From Norana najaformis (taxonomy: Eukaryota; Annelida; Clitellata; Crassiclitellata; Hormogastridae): DNA of 64,000 nt. The stretch lies in NCBI GenBank assembly GCA_964023275.1, contig OZ029921.1, forward strand, positions 5,584,455-5,648,454. Direction: 5' to 3'. A program made the position numbers and the translations under genes. Shown here piece by piece: positions 15,001 to 25,800 of this stretch. Numbering within the stretch: the first letter of the stretch is position 1; each line of letters begins with the position of its first letter. The notes beneath the pieces are model-generated. The model was not told the DNA's origin. It was given only the letters and a program-made list of their open reading frames with translations, and made no database searches.

Positions 15001-15566
15001 AGAACTGGAAGAGGGGATGAAGATGCAGGTAGGCGGTCAGGCCACAGATATTTTAAACTGGTTGAAGTTAGGCCATGGTTATAAGAAACTTTTCGAAAGT
15101 GGGCTGTGGATATCATGAATTGGGTGAAACTAGGCTATAGTTATCAGAAACTGGGTAAAATTAGGCCTTGGATATTATTTGAAGGGGATGAAAGTTTTTC
15201 TGTGAGTCTTAGTAACTATTTTAATGGGTATTCCATGCAGAATATCTTTTAAAAGATGCCTAGCATTTTGCTTCTGCTAAGTCACTGTGTAAAGATATTA
15301 AAAGCAGCTTCCTGTCTGATTTAGTTTAATACCTTAATTGTTTTGCTGCAGGCCCTGGTTCACCTTCTAATCCAAGACCAGGATCGACAGATAGCTGGAC
15401 GGTAACTGGATCACGACCCAGAATTATTCAGCGACAGAATAATGCAACTTCCAAACGAAAATCACTTTCAGCAAAAGCCGCTGGAAGGGCAAAACCTCTC
15501 CAGAGAATTCGACCGACCGTCACAAATTATAACAACCTACGTGGCAGCAGAGATTCTATCAGATAA
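2..15566 (+). CDS. CCDC57: CCDC57, centriolar-satellite coiled-coil protein (5' partial, 19 exons)
   Basis: Spliced exons: 2-99, 966-1087, 2286-2374, 3223-3380, 3795-3869, 4567-4767, 5212-5370, 6218-6380, 7066-7182, 7702-7849, 8342-8637, 9032-9079, 9180-9380, 10645-10704, 11527-11740, 12419-12579, 14055-14145, 14822-15028, 15352-15566. Together they give 2823 nt, 940 codons in one frame, ending in TAA. The protein is almost wholly charged coiled coil with a basic, Ser/Pro-rich tail. Residues that match my memory of human CCDC57 include KREHEFRVQLDQMSNT (third exon), LDWQRRCEDLER (6218-6380), SLQEIWQLID near the C-terminus and a final NYN motif. In vertebrates the protein acts at centrosomes and centriolar satellites with CEP63/CEP152. 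The N-terminus (roughly 100-200 residues) lies upstream of the window. The 16-codon exon at 9032-9079 is the least certain. The exon 5212 start was chosen because it keeps frame and aligns with the human protein without gaps. Confidence 0.93.
243..415 (-). mobile_element. tRNA-Thr-like SINE (family 1)
   Basis: The minus-strand copy shares the shared core (accttgagcaagtccttcac) and the cgagcc B-box region with the copies at 14455, 22312, 29690 and 40430. It lies in the first CCDC57 intron of the window. Confidence 0.75.
1262..1470 (-). mobile_element. LINE-A 3'-end fragment
   Basis: It begins (plus strand) with gagatttctacagcgccca and runs through the shared ccaagtcaagatccaggagtc segment. This is the reverse complement of the 3' untranslated end seen after the LINE ORF remnant at 56300-56693. 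Confidence 0.75.
2428..2520. repeat. 40-bp tandem repeat, just over two copies
   Basis: An AT-rich 40-bp unit occurs at 2428-2467 and 2468-2507, followed by a partial third copy, inside the GC-AG intron of CCDC57. Confidence 0.9.
2755..3075 (+). repeat. tRNA-like SINE with internal 39-bp duplication
   Basis: The head shows an A-box-like segment (tagttgagcgg) and a B-box-like segment (ggtttgaatctc) about 40 bp apart. A 39-bp segment is perfectly duplicated at 2831-2869 and 2870-2908. The element ends in a tgaatgaatgaa tail. It lies in a CCDC57 intron. Confidence 0.55.
4341..4529. repeat. 27-bp minisatellite, seven copies
   Basis: Seven head-to-tail copies of a 27-bp unit containing aattatcaagtattatca fill 189 bp and end 37 bp before the CCDC57 exon at 4567. 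Because 27 is a multiple of three the array reads as an open frame (IIKYYQFQ repeats) on plus and on minus. It is intronic and not taken as coding. Confidence 0.95.
6385..6485 (-). mobile_element. LINE-C fragment abutting a CCDC57 splice donor
   Basis: On the minus strand this encodes GRRKKRWGDMIQQDLELLRQK, matching the fragment at 6720-6950 and the plus-strand copy at 39655-39935. Such RRGRPKKRW-type stretches are typical of the C-terminal end of LINE endonuclease/reverse-transcriptase ORFs. Homology begins about five bases after the 5' splice site at 6380. Confidence 0.75.
6720..6950 (-). mobile_element. LINE-C reverse-transcriptase C-terminal fragment
   Basis: The minus strand carries SRGRQKKRWEDMIQQDLLK, then a frameshifted [20 protein letters not shown] end. 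It is truncated and broken, in a CCDC57 intron. Confidence 0.75.
7895..8010 (+). mobile_element. Partial tRNA-Thr-like SINE (family 1)
   Basis: Decayed copy with gaccttgagcaagtccttga, in a CCDC57 intron. Confidence 0.55.
8040..8265 (+). mobile_element. LINE-B 3' end with (ATTAG)n tail
   Basis: It shares tgatgccttgggcattatga and a terminal attagattagatt microsatellite with the copies at 13180-13540 and 16370-16550. It is a 5'-truncated non-LTR element. Confidence 0.75.
8305..8346 (+). repeat. CCDC57: 21-bp tandem duplication containing a splice acceptor
   Basis: A 21-bp unit (8305-8325 and 8326-8346) is perfectly duplicated and includes a pyrimidine tract, an AG acceptor and the first exon bases. 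Acceptors fall at 8320 and 8341. Using the upstream one adds exactly seven in-frame codons with no stop to the exon ending at 8637. The downstream site is taken as the default because it fits the family better. Confidence 0.9.
8700..8860. repeat. Imperfect CAT/TCA microsatellite
   Basis: Degenerate (TCATCA)n-like sequence in the intron after the exon ending at 8637. Confidence 0.7.
9405..9680 (-). mobile_element. LINE-B 3' end
   Basis: It starts ctaatctaaactaatctgag, the reverse complement of the LINE-B tail, and resembles the copy at 46037-46250. Confidence 0.55.
9724..10110. repeat. 20-bp minisatellite split by a LINE-A insertion
   Basis: Units of gttgatgtgaatgtactatg lie at 9724-9798 and again at 10024-10110. 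Between them (9799-10023) is a minus-strand LINE-A 3' fragment that starts cgtaatcgtaattccgagat. The array therefore predates the insertion or grew on both sides of it. Confidence 0.88.
11756..12020. repeat. 33-bp minisatellite, about eight copies
   Basis: Head-to-tail 33-bp units starting ggtatttggtcatatg, one of them divergent. The array begins 15 bp after the CCDC57 splice donor at 11740. Confidence 0.92.
12150..12265 (+). mobile_element. Partial SINE (family 3)
   Basis: Contains gtcaccaagcagtagaattt and aggaccttgggatttgt, the reverse complement of parts of the copies at 44500-44765 and 48100-48395. Confidence 0.6.
13180..13540 (+). mobile_element. LINE-B: C-terminus of RT ORF plus 3' UTR
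   Basis: The plus frame reads FSVAGPGLWNSLCSS, followed about 15 residues later by SFRSRLKTHFF. This AGPxLWNSL...FKxxLKTHLF pattern is the usual C-terminal end of CR1/L2-type LINE ORF2. It is followed by the LINE-B 3' UTR. The copy is 5'-truncated and inactive, in a CCDC57 intron. Confidence 0.8.
13730..13998 (-). mobile_element. tRNA-derived SINE (family 3)
   Basis: Shares gcagtgaacgaattccaagg, cttggtgacagagg and the atgatcattgacc tRNA-like head with the copies at 32985, 44500 and 48100. The head reads as tRNA-like on the minus strand. Confidence 0.7.
14455..14640 (-). mobile_element. tRNA-Thr-like SINE (family 1)
   Basis: Near full-length minus-strand copy; shared core ggacttgctcaaagtcccca and B-box region. 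Confidence 0.75.
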
Positions 15567-16369
15567 TGACCTTCAGTTAGCTAAGAGTCAAAAAGAATTG
15601 ATAAGACAATGATGTTACAATGTTAGTCAACTGGTTTGAGCATCCACCATAGTGTGCATCTTCAAGCCACCCTGGTTACTATATAGGGACCTTGAGCAAG
15701 TCTTTCATGCGCAGTTGCTCAGCGATTGATGCTTTGTCGTTAGACAATAGGACTTAATAAAAGGTGGATCTTGCTGAAGTTGCTAGACGACTAATTCCAA
15801 AGAGATGGCCTAACCATAGCAACCCCAACTAGTGCCACCCAGTGCAGGTTCAATACAGGTGAACAAGCGAAGTAATCTGTACAGCAGAACAAGGAGATCT
15901 GCGACCAGGAGATGTAGTTGTAATCCAACTGTATTGTTATTTTATACCGTTATTCTTCAGAAAGACAGACGAATGCATAAATAAGCATGTGTATTTCAGT
16001 GTATTTATTGGCATTAAAGTTATTCATTAGCACAAGTAACCTAATATTATTTTACCCAATTGTAAATAAACATCAGAGATCTTATGTGAAGAGAATTCAT
16101 TTATTTTCAGGAATTTTAATGGCACCTTTGAGTAGAGTTCTGACAAAGTTTGTACCCAGTCAAGCACCAATACACTTAACAGCCTTAAGTAACTGACAAA
16201 CCCTTGTCATGATTAAAACCTGTATCAAGTGACCTTGGCAAAGTACCAACTCTGTGGAACTTTCTCCTGAAGCTCAGACACTCCAACTCACATGGATATG
16301 CCAGGATTTGAACCTTCATTGGCTCTAGCAAAAAGCTGGAGCATAACTACTGGTCTGCTAACTAAACCT

Positions 16370-16550
16370 AAATCTCTTCTGTTTCATCTTGCTTGCCTAC
16401 CGTAATAGGGCGTCCAGTTTCTCTGACTTACCAGATTTCGAACGGGCTTCTCTAACGGATTACGATTTGGAATATGAGTTCACTTGAAGTGATCATCGAT
16501 TGATGCTTTATGCATCGTGTTAACGGCGCTACAGAAGTCATTAGATTAGA
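16370..16550 (+). mobile_element. LINE-B 3' end
   Basis: Matches the 3' UTR at 13370-13540 and ends in attagattagatt. Confidence 0.72.
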
Positions 16551-19479
16551 TTGATATACCACTAGCAACAGCTGCGAAATGATGGGTAGGCGATTATATT
16601 AACTTCTGCAATCTATGGCATTCATAATTAGTACAAGCATAACACATTAATACAATGTATTGTTACATTTATTATTAATAATAGCAGCAACAATAGCAAT
16701 ATTGTAATACAAACATTCTGAAGCCTTTCGTATAATTCTCCATTTGCTTGTCTCAATATCGTGTATTTGTGATGTTTGTTCACAAAAATTGGCACCAAGG
16801 CTTTTGTAATGTTAGTGTGCTGGTAAAAGAGAATGAAGGAAGAGCCTTAACAATTGAAAACTGTAATCTTCTCAGACAAAGCGAATCTGGCTAAGCCCCC
16901 TACATTTGATTTAGGGGCAGGGTCAGCTACTGAGTGCTTTCCAAAACTGGCATAGGATAAGAGTTGCCTAATAAACTTGTAAAGTAACAGATGTAAATGT
17001 AAATTTCCGGAATTTCTCAGTGCAACAAAAAGCAGTGTCAAGGAGACCAGCTTATTTGCCGGCACTGCATCAAATCAAGCCTGCAAAAGCCAGGCCTGTT
17101 TTTGGCCACGTTTGGTGCCAGGAAAACTAAAAACACTGTTCATCGACAGTGTTTTTAACACCGATGAACAGGTCATAAAAATTCTGGGAAACAAAAAATT
17201 ATGATGACTATAAAACAGCTATCAGAAATCTAGGAAATTATAAAAACGCCATAAACATATTCAGCAAAATTCCTGTTGATGACTGAAAAGGTCAGAAAAT
17301 CAGATCGGATGAATTAAGTTGGATACCTGGCCCCACATCAGTCAGTGCCAGCCGCAATATCCAATGATGAGACATGGAAGGAAAATAGGCATTTATAATC
17401 ATAATGATATTACATAATGATATATATCGTAACATATATTGTATATAATTATAATATGATATAATTAAACATCAAATGACTCTAAACATCCTTGTGGAAT
17501 GGATTGCCATCCATTAAAAAGATTTCCAGGAGCAACAAACTATGACAAAATTAATAAACTTCCATTAGAGATATTTGCAAATGAGTCACCTCAGCCAAAA
17601 ACTTCCACTAAGATATTTGCATCAATAAGCAAATTTCACAATGCAAATATTTAATTAAATGATTCATCTTCTTCCTCAAAGAAAGACTTCCAGAATGACA
17701 GACTGCCAAAGTGAGTCACCTTTGACTACTGAATGACCGTGAATGACCAAATTTAACAAACTAATCACCTTTTACTAGTAAGATTTACAAGAATGACACT
17801 TTTAACGATGGAATGTCCAGCTCCCACAAACGATCATTCACAAACATTAACTCGATAACACCAACACCAAACGTTCTGTGTTTGCATAATTTATGCAAAA
17901 ACTTGTAGTGCACAGCAAACTACACAATAATTTTGCTTTCTTTAATTCAAGTACCTTAAAAGAAATTGTAAATAAAATTATAAAAAGCTGGACTGTTTCA
18001 CACACACGCAGTGCATCATCATATACACACAGGCATGGTTTAGCAGCTTGTAACAAACCCAAAAATTACTGTTTTCTAAACCTCATGTAAAAAAATACAT
18101 TAACCACATCAAAAATAATTATTTCCGACATCACAACAACAGCTCAAATTTTCATAAGGCAATGAAAAATAATATTTCAGTGACAGTTAAACAGCCGTAC
18201 ACTGCAACATTACAATTCAAGGGCAGTTTCAATTTGTAGCTTTCAGTTGAAAACTGAGAATGATTCTGAACACTCCTAACAGGAGTACATTTGAGAACAA
18301 TTACAAATTCAAACTGAGAATGATAATAATATAAGCCATAAATAACAATGACAAACATTTTGAACGTAGTTAAACTAAGAGCAAATCTGAACATTGCTAG
18401 CTATCGATTAAGAAAGAATATATCGATTAAGAAGGAATAATCCGGATTATTTTCAAGCATCTAGTACAGAATAATTCTCAACACAGGCAGTCTCTCAGAA
18501 AGTAAAGCTTATAAATGACTGAAAATTTGCAAGCATTCGGCAGAAAAATCATTCTGAATATCTGCAAGCATTTGATTGAAACTGATTTAAAACACAAGTT
18601 AATAGTTTGAAAATTTGCAACCTATAACAACCTAAGATCTTTGATAAGCAAATAATTCATAGCACACGTTGAAAACCAATATTTTCAAAATCTGGTCACA
18701 AAATAATTCACTTGATAATCTCAGCTTTAAAAATCTGATTACTCTGCATTTTTAAACGATAACACAGCCAGCCCATTTCTCTCTATGCATAAATAATTTA
18801 CACAGGTAATTTCATGAATAATTAATTACAATAACTAATTAATTAAGTTTGTTGATGAACAGTGTTTTTACCACTGATGAACAGGTTATAAAAATTCTGG
18901 GAACAAAAAATTATGACGACTATAAAACAGTCATCAGAACTCTTAACATGCCAACTTAACTTACAATAATTAATTACAAAATAGAAGTATTTACATAACA
19001 GCATCAAATTAATCTTAATATAATCATTTCTATGGCAAATAATGGCTTGTGACGACGGAATAAAAAGGCACGTGTCAATAACATGAAGTGGCGTTAATTG
19101 ATCGTCAATAGCAAATGCATCATCACACACTGCATTAAACCTCTCTAGGAAAACTTGCAGCATTTGTGTTTTCATTTCATCAGCTTTGTTGAACTAGAAG
19201 CACAGCTTGGATCGATCACAATCTCAACCCTACGCCAAGCAGTCTAATATTCAAAAGCTTTCTGATGAATTTACATAACTGTGTTAAAATAGTTTGCAAA
19301 GCACCTTTACACGGCACCATGAGGAGCACCTTTATGGGGAGGCTCATACAACTTTAATAAATCATGCTACACTACCCTAGCTGTCACGCAACGTTTGGCC
19401 AAGTCGCAGCTTGGGCAGCACCAAGTGAAAAGGTTGTGAGATTCGTAATAAAGCTGTGTTGTCGTCAAAGTCACATAAC

Positions 19480-19790
19480 AGTTGTATGCTAACGAGAAAG
19501 TCGTAACGAAGTCATCAAGTCGCCAAAAAGTCATCAAGAAGTCTGAACAAAGTCATCAAGTAGTCCCTACACAACTAACTCACAGCAGCAACTTTTTAAA
19601 AGATGCTATTGTGAAAGTTGCCATTAAAGTCATTCAGAAGTCTCCACAAAGTCGTCAAGAAGGCACTACACAAGTAATTCAGAGCAGCCAAAGTGACTGA
19701 CAAGTCACATCATAGTCGAATCGAAGTCGCTGTCGTAAAAACCTGCAATTAAGTCATTATGAGTCACAACAAAGTCGAATCAACCTCAAG
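19480..19790. repeat. Degenerate AAGTC/AAGTCATCAAG repeat
   Basis: The pentamer aagtc recurs at irregular short spacing for about 300 bp, just downstream (minus sense) of the Rab stop codon. It is probably in or near the Rab 3' UTR, where transcripts would carry GACUU repeats. Confidence 0.75.
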
Positions 19791-19877
19791 AAGTCCCAAG
19801 CTCGTTTTGTTCAGTACAATCCCAGTCAAGTCGATAAAGTTACAGATTATGACATGCGTCCAAAGAAGAGTTCAAAG

Positions 19878-22800
19878 TTAAGTGCAACAGCCGTCCTTTT
19901 GTTTTTTCTGTTCCAGATATTCGGCCATGTTGAAGTTGGCGTCAGAAGTCGTACTGGCTTTGCGAGCCTTTAGATTTCTGCAACAAGAACCGTAATAAAC
20001 GTATTACTTTACGAGTGCCTGTCCTACACAGAGTAGGTGGACTTGGGGATGTCCGTACGCAGTGTTGTGTCTTCTACCATTTATAAGGCTACAAGGGGCT
20101 AGTGATGTGACCATGTGCTACAGACTTGGATGACTCGTCATTCTTCATCCTCAGTCTAGGGACTCTGAACAGGGTGTCAAAAGTCGACTCTGGATGGGAA
20201 TCTGTTGGGCTCTGCGTGTGAGCAGGAGTCTACAGTGGTGACTTTTCTATATCTGAGCAGTGTCTACTACATAGGTTCTAACATACTTAGAGCATGTATC
20301 ATGGTTGAGATCACGGTAGGATACATGGATCTCAAATATAAGTCTTGAGAATTTGACCTTATCACAATGTAACCCCGTCATGATGCAGTGCCAAATCGTA
20401 ATCGTAATCCCGAGATTTCTACAGCGCCCAACGAAAGCCATGTCACAGGGGCCAGCTTATTCACAGGCGCTCAGTCAAATCAAACTCGACAGGCAAAAGT
20501 ATTTGGTTTCAGGTCAAGATCCAACAGTCAGGCAGAGAGACAGAGTGGCAGTTACGGTGGGTGATGTTTGGGATTGGATTTGGGATTGATTACGGTAGCA
20601 ACATAAGAAGGTTTCAGTGTATTATCAAAACTGACTTAATGTAAAGCTAATGTGTGGTAAGCAGCTTAAACAACTTTTAATAATCCTCAAAGGTCTGGTC
20701 TTCAAATGGAAGGATGTTTCAGCTGAAGAAAATGCAAAATATTTCCCAACTCAACAACCAGACCAATTTTGCCTGTAATCTGCAAACCAGGGCCATCAAT
20801 TGCAGAAAAAGAAAAAGACAAGTGAAGGTTAAGAATTCTTTAATCATAAAAAATACTATGAATGTCAGGTAAAGTACATGTTATAAATCACTATTAATAA
20901 ATAAAATAATTTATCATGACAGCCATAAAATTAAACATGACTTGTATGAGGTATTCATACAAAAACAAATTTTATATGGAATAAATTTCAATAAAAGATA
21001 GACATGTTACAAAAAGAACATCAACGTAACGTAAATCAGTTACCTTGCAACAGCCGTAAAGGCTAGGTCCACATTCAGACCAGTTTTTGCACTTGTCTCC
21101 ATGAATGCAATATTGTATTCCTAGTCAAAAACATTTCACACAAATAAAAGCACCATTAAATCAAATCTATTAATCTTACTCTGTAACTTCTCATACAAAT
21201 TTCTATAAAAGATAGACATGCTAAAAGATAGACATGTTAGAAGAATATCAACGTACATTTATGAAAGACAGAAACGTACATTAACGTACATTTACCATCT
21301 GACATTCACCAACTTTGTGAGGTTCTTAAAATGCACTATATAAATAGCCACAAGCATAAAATCTTACACAAGTATATACTGAGATCCTGGGAACTCCAAA
21401 TAAAACAGCAATGCTAAACCATGTCTGACGTACATATATATTCACAGGATATATAAAACAAACTCCTACATTTTGTTCCATTGCATCACATAGCATCAAA
21501 CTGCTCTGCTTCAAAAATTGTGCTGTGTTGCACTATGAAAACTGCAATTCAATAATTTGTGTTCCACCTGTTTTTTTTACAGTGTACATATAATTTCATT
21601 GCATTTTATTTAATCCACATTACTTAACTGTACTCCCGTGATCTTTGCAATATCGCACATCTTACTACCATGTTCTAATCTTAATCTAATTTGTTTCATC
21701 TTAAACTGTTCTAACATACTCTACTATAATCCCTATCTTCTACGTTCTAATATATTGTAACAAAATCCAATCTGAATCTAATCTTGATTTGATCTAACAT
21801 ATCTAACCTGCTACAAGCTAATGTAAGCCTGTTATCTGACCAAATCTAATCTATGCACGTTGCGTACCTTGTACGCACGTTGCATACCTTGTAAGCTAGT
21901 TGCATACCTTGTACGCACGTTGCGTACCTTGTACGCTAGTTGCATACCTTGTACGCTAGTTGCATACCTTGGCAAGTCGTTCTCCCTCATCCACCCGTAC
22001 CACTCGTTCGTTAGCAGCATCAGCTTTGTTGCCGAGCATCATGACGACAACATCCTCTTGTGCATATTCGTTAATTTCTGCCAGCCAAGCCTATGTCAAA
22101 AAACAACCAAAACAGTGTCTAACGGTTGTTCAAGTCACAAACACAACACCTGATCAAATTGCAAACAATATCATTAAGTGAAAAATACCAAAATTCAAAA
22201 TGGCTGTAATAAGATTATAACATGAAACACGATTTACAATGAATCAATTCAATCTAATCTTATCTAAGCTAATGACTTCTATATCGCCGTTATCAACTGG
22301 TCTTCATGTGGGGCATGGTAGCCTAATGAAGCAAGTGCTCAGCCTGTAACATGGAGAGTATGGGCTCTAGCCTCCTCAGAGAAGGTTACTGTGTAGGGAC
22401 CTTGAGCAAGTCCTTCACTCACAATTGCTTGGTGCCATCAACTGATGCTGAGCCATTAAATAGTGGCGCCTAATAAATGCAGAAATGATAATAATGCCCG
22501 AGTCAATAGTCACTTCAAGTGAAAATCTGCTACATAATCCATTGAAGTAACCATGCTTGCATATGACACAACATAATGTACTTTAATGTAACCAGACATT
22601 AAATGCTTTTCATGAAGAACTGCATAATTGGTTTTCAGACTGACGGAAACAGATGTCAATGCAACAGGAACTGCGACCCGGAGCAGAGTGGTTGATAACT
22701 TTGTTTATTCGTTTATTGATCCTAAAAAGAACTACTAACTACCATATCTGAATTTAATTGCTGTATCCACAGTTAAAATATTTTCCTGAACCACGTAACC

Positions 22801-25800
22801 CATAAATATTGTGCTGTCATCACACTTGCAACTCAGCCGAAAGATCCTTAATCAGTTCCTGCTGAGGGGCTACGCATGTGCCTACGTTAATTGAAGATAA
22901 TGGCTGGATTATTGGTCGGTGGAGGTTCGTCAACATGGGCTGGTCTAGAAACATTTCCAGCTTATCTGAAGATGCGTCAGCTTAGATCTGTTAGACTGTA
23001 ATGTTTACACCACTTTTGAGGGCATTACAATACTTAAATCTACCAGTATATTACTATCCAGATACGTACATCCATCACAGACATTCTCAAAAATGTTACT
23101 GAAATAGCCATGTACATACAAAGAGATATGTAGCACAAATAAAAAGCGATTACCTTCCCTTACCTTATATACCATATCCTTACCTTACACGACCATGAAA
23201 ATAACGCTTTCAGGATACAAACTTACTCGAATGTTTTCAAAACCTGACCGATTAGTGACATCGTAGAGTAGTAGCAGAGCTACAAGAAAAAATCCAAGCA
23301 GAAAATTAAAAATATATGAATATTAATATACTGCTACCAAATATTACACAATATTTGTACATAGACAAAGTGTGTATATGCTAACAACCATTTTATTTCA
23401 TTGTATTTATTACTATCTTTCATACCAGTGCTATAAGACATTTTTATCTGCTTAAAAATTGGGCTAAACTTTCATTCACAGCTCATCCGTATGCACCAAC
23501 CAGATGAATTTCTTGAGAGATTATCAGTAATGCACATTCAACTGGGCACAATTTCGGCTCTGCATTGTCTTTTGGTTGAAACACAAAGTTACCATCAGCA
23601 TCCCAACAAACTTTCCTCAACCATTTGTTTTGCTCAAATATTCAGGGTTCAGATCTGGCTGCTTTGAGGTGATTTTGCTAAGCTACTTGAGTGCTTGACA
23701 CTTTGAACGGAGACTTTTTCCATGGATCGCAATCATCGTTTTTAGCTTCAGCTGAAAATTCTTCGACCACAATCGTGTGGTTAAAGATCATCGGGGCCTT
23801 CATGCTATGCAGCTTTCACAGCTTGTAAATTTACAACTTTCTTAAAGGACCATAAATTTATCCAAAGTGAGCAACATATATTGCTACTCAAACCGGCTCT
23901 CGTGATTAACTGTTTCTACCTCTCGACAACCACTCTAATACTACACAGTGGCTTACAGATCGAGTGTTTCGCCTGTAACATCAAGTGTGCTAGTTCAAAC
24001 CTCCTCAACAGGGTCACTGTCTAGAAAATGGACAAGTGAATCCTTAATGCACAGTGAGTACCAATGCATGTTTGGAGGCCATAAATGTGTCCTGTAGTTG
24101 GACTTGTGTACTTGTTTTTGTGTCTCAGTCAAACAACCATGAGACAACACTTCTTACGAGTGTCTAAAGTCGTGGGTAAACAAGAGCGTTACCTTTCGAT
24201 CTTGAACTGCTAAATGCCACCAACCAATGCCATGTTGTTAGACGTTAGAAAATGGACAACAATGAGAAATTTAATATAAACTAGTTGGCAACAAGGGAAA
24301 AATATCAAGTGATAAAGACAGATTAAAGATAGGCCATAATAATAGATAAACAATCAAAAACATCATAAATTAAGTAAGTACATCGTACATTGCCAGCTTT
24401 ATCAAAATAAAAATAATTGTAGTTTGGTCAAATTCAGGCACATGTGGGAAATCCCCATGGGAAACCCAAATATGATAAAGCTCATGAAGACACTGTAGTG
24501 GATAAATTCTGAACAGAGGAACTACATAAATCATAAATAAATCAAAAGGAACAGCAGGATTACAAAAACTCCCACTGAAAAACTAAACATAAAAACCTCA
24601 CTTGCAACCATCTGATAGGATCCTCTTTGATAGGTATTTGAAATGCAATATACAGTCTCATTACAAAATATCTCCATCAGCATATACCCCATGTAAATTA
24701 CAAATAAACATTGTAATTGCACACATTGACAGCATCTATTGAGCAGCAAATCGTCCGGGGAACTCCAGTGGTGACATCTCAAAAATAACAATCAAACTGA
24801 ATGGTTTAATTGCTGACAAAATAGAGGCAGAGAAGAAAAGAAAATAAGATCAGGTCAGAGAGATATCACAAGGAATAGCAACATCGAAGAAATTCCTAAC
24901 ACATCTTTAAACTACATTTGGGTAATTCCAAATGGAAATACCCACCCTGTGCGTCTCGGTAGTACGCTCGAGTGATGCTACGAAATCGTTCCTGTCCAGC
25001 CGTATCCCAGATCTGATTGGTCATAAAAAACAGAAAGCAAATTAAATGCCAAAAAGATAACAGGCAAAGAATATGACAAAAAACTGAAACACAAAAACGA
25101 CGACCCATACACTGGTGTTTGCCTTGCAACAAAGAGCGTGCCTTCTGTCCTCGAGGTGAAATTGTTGTTCCTTTTGCACGCACTACAATAATCTCACGCC
25201 TTCTTGGTGGTTCGGCCCTCTACATGAAAAGGCCTCTCTCCTTATCTGCATGTCCTTCCAACGAGGGATGCTAGATGCACTTTTTACCAACAGTTAAGAA
25301 CTGTTCTCTTTCACCAGAGCTGGGTAGGGAGTGCCTCTGGGTATACACCCTGAAGGGTTGCTATATAAATTCTCTGAATGAATGAAAAGAATGAATGAAT
25401 CTTCCTTCAACTTTGGCCCCTGTGTAGCAACACCCAGTGAAATCTTGTGCATTATTACACCGATGTCACAGAAGTGCCATGAGAAGATTAGATTAGTATG
25501 TAGGTATCTCAACACTTGTGTATATCACTTTTTTAAAAACCTTACGATGATACTGAAACGTGGCTATCTAACAAAATCTTAAAAGGTGCATCCTAAGCTG
25601 AAAATGTTTCTTCAACAATTTGCGGCTGTTAAGTTCGTGCTAACGAACAAATTTCCAGTGCCATGCACTAATGTTTAGCCATTTGATAAACATATCATTT
25701 AAGAGTTTGACAAATGGGATTTAAAAGATGACCAGTTTCTGTTGTTTGCAAACTGAGTCACAGTAGTTGTCCCAGGCACAAAGGTCAAAAAACAGATTAT

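Larger units (their letters stand above)
15567..19877. other. Tail-to-tail interval between CCDC57 and the Rab gene
   Basis: No gene is supported here. It holds the 3' UTRs of both genes, a partial family-1 SINE (15640-15762), a candidate CCDC57 polyadenylation signal AATAAA at 16065-16070, a LINE-B 3' end (16370-16550), a divergent LINE-A-like fragment (16985-17085), a duplicated segment of about 90 bp (17146-17230 and 18858-18940), and an AAGTC-rich stretch (19480-19790). Confidence 0.6.
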
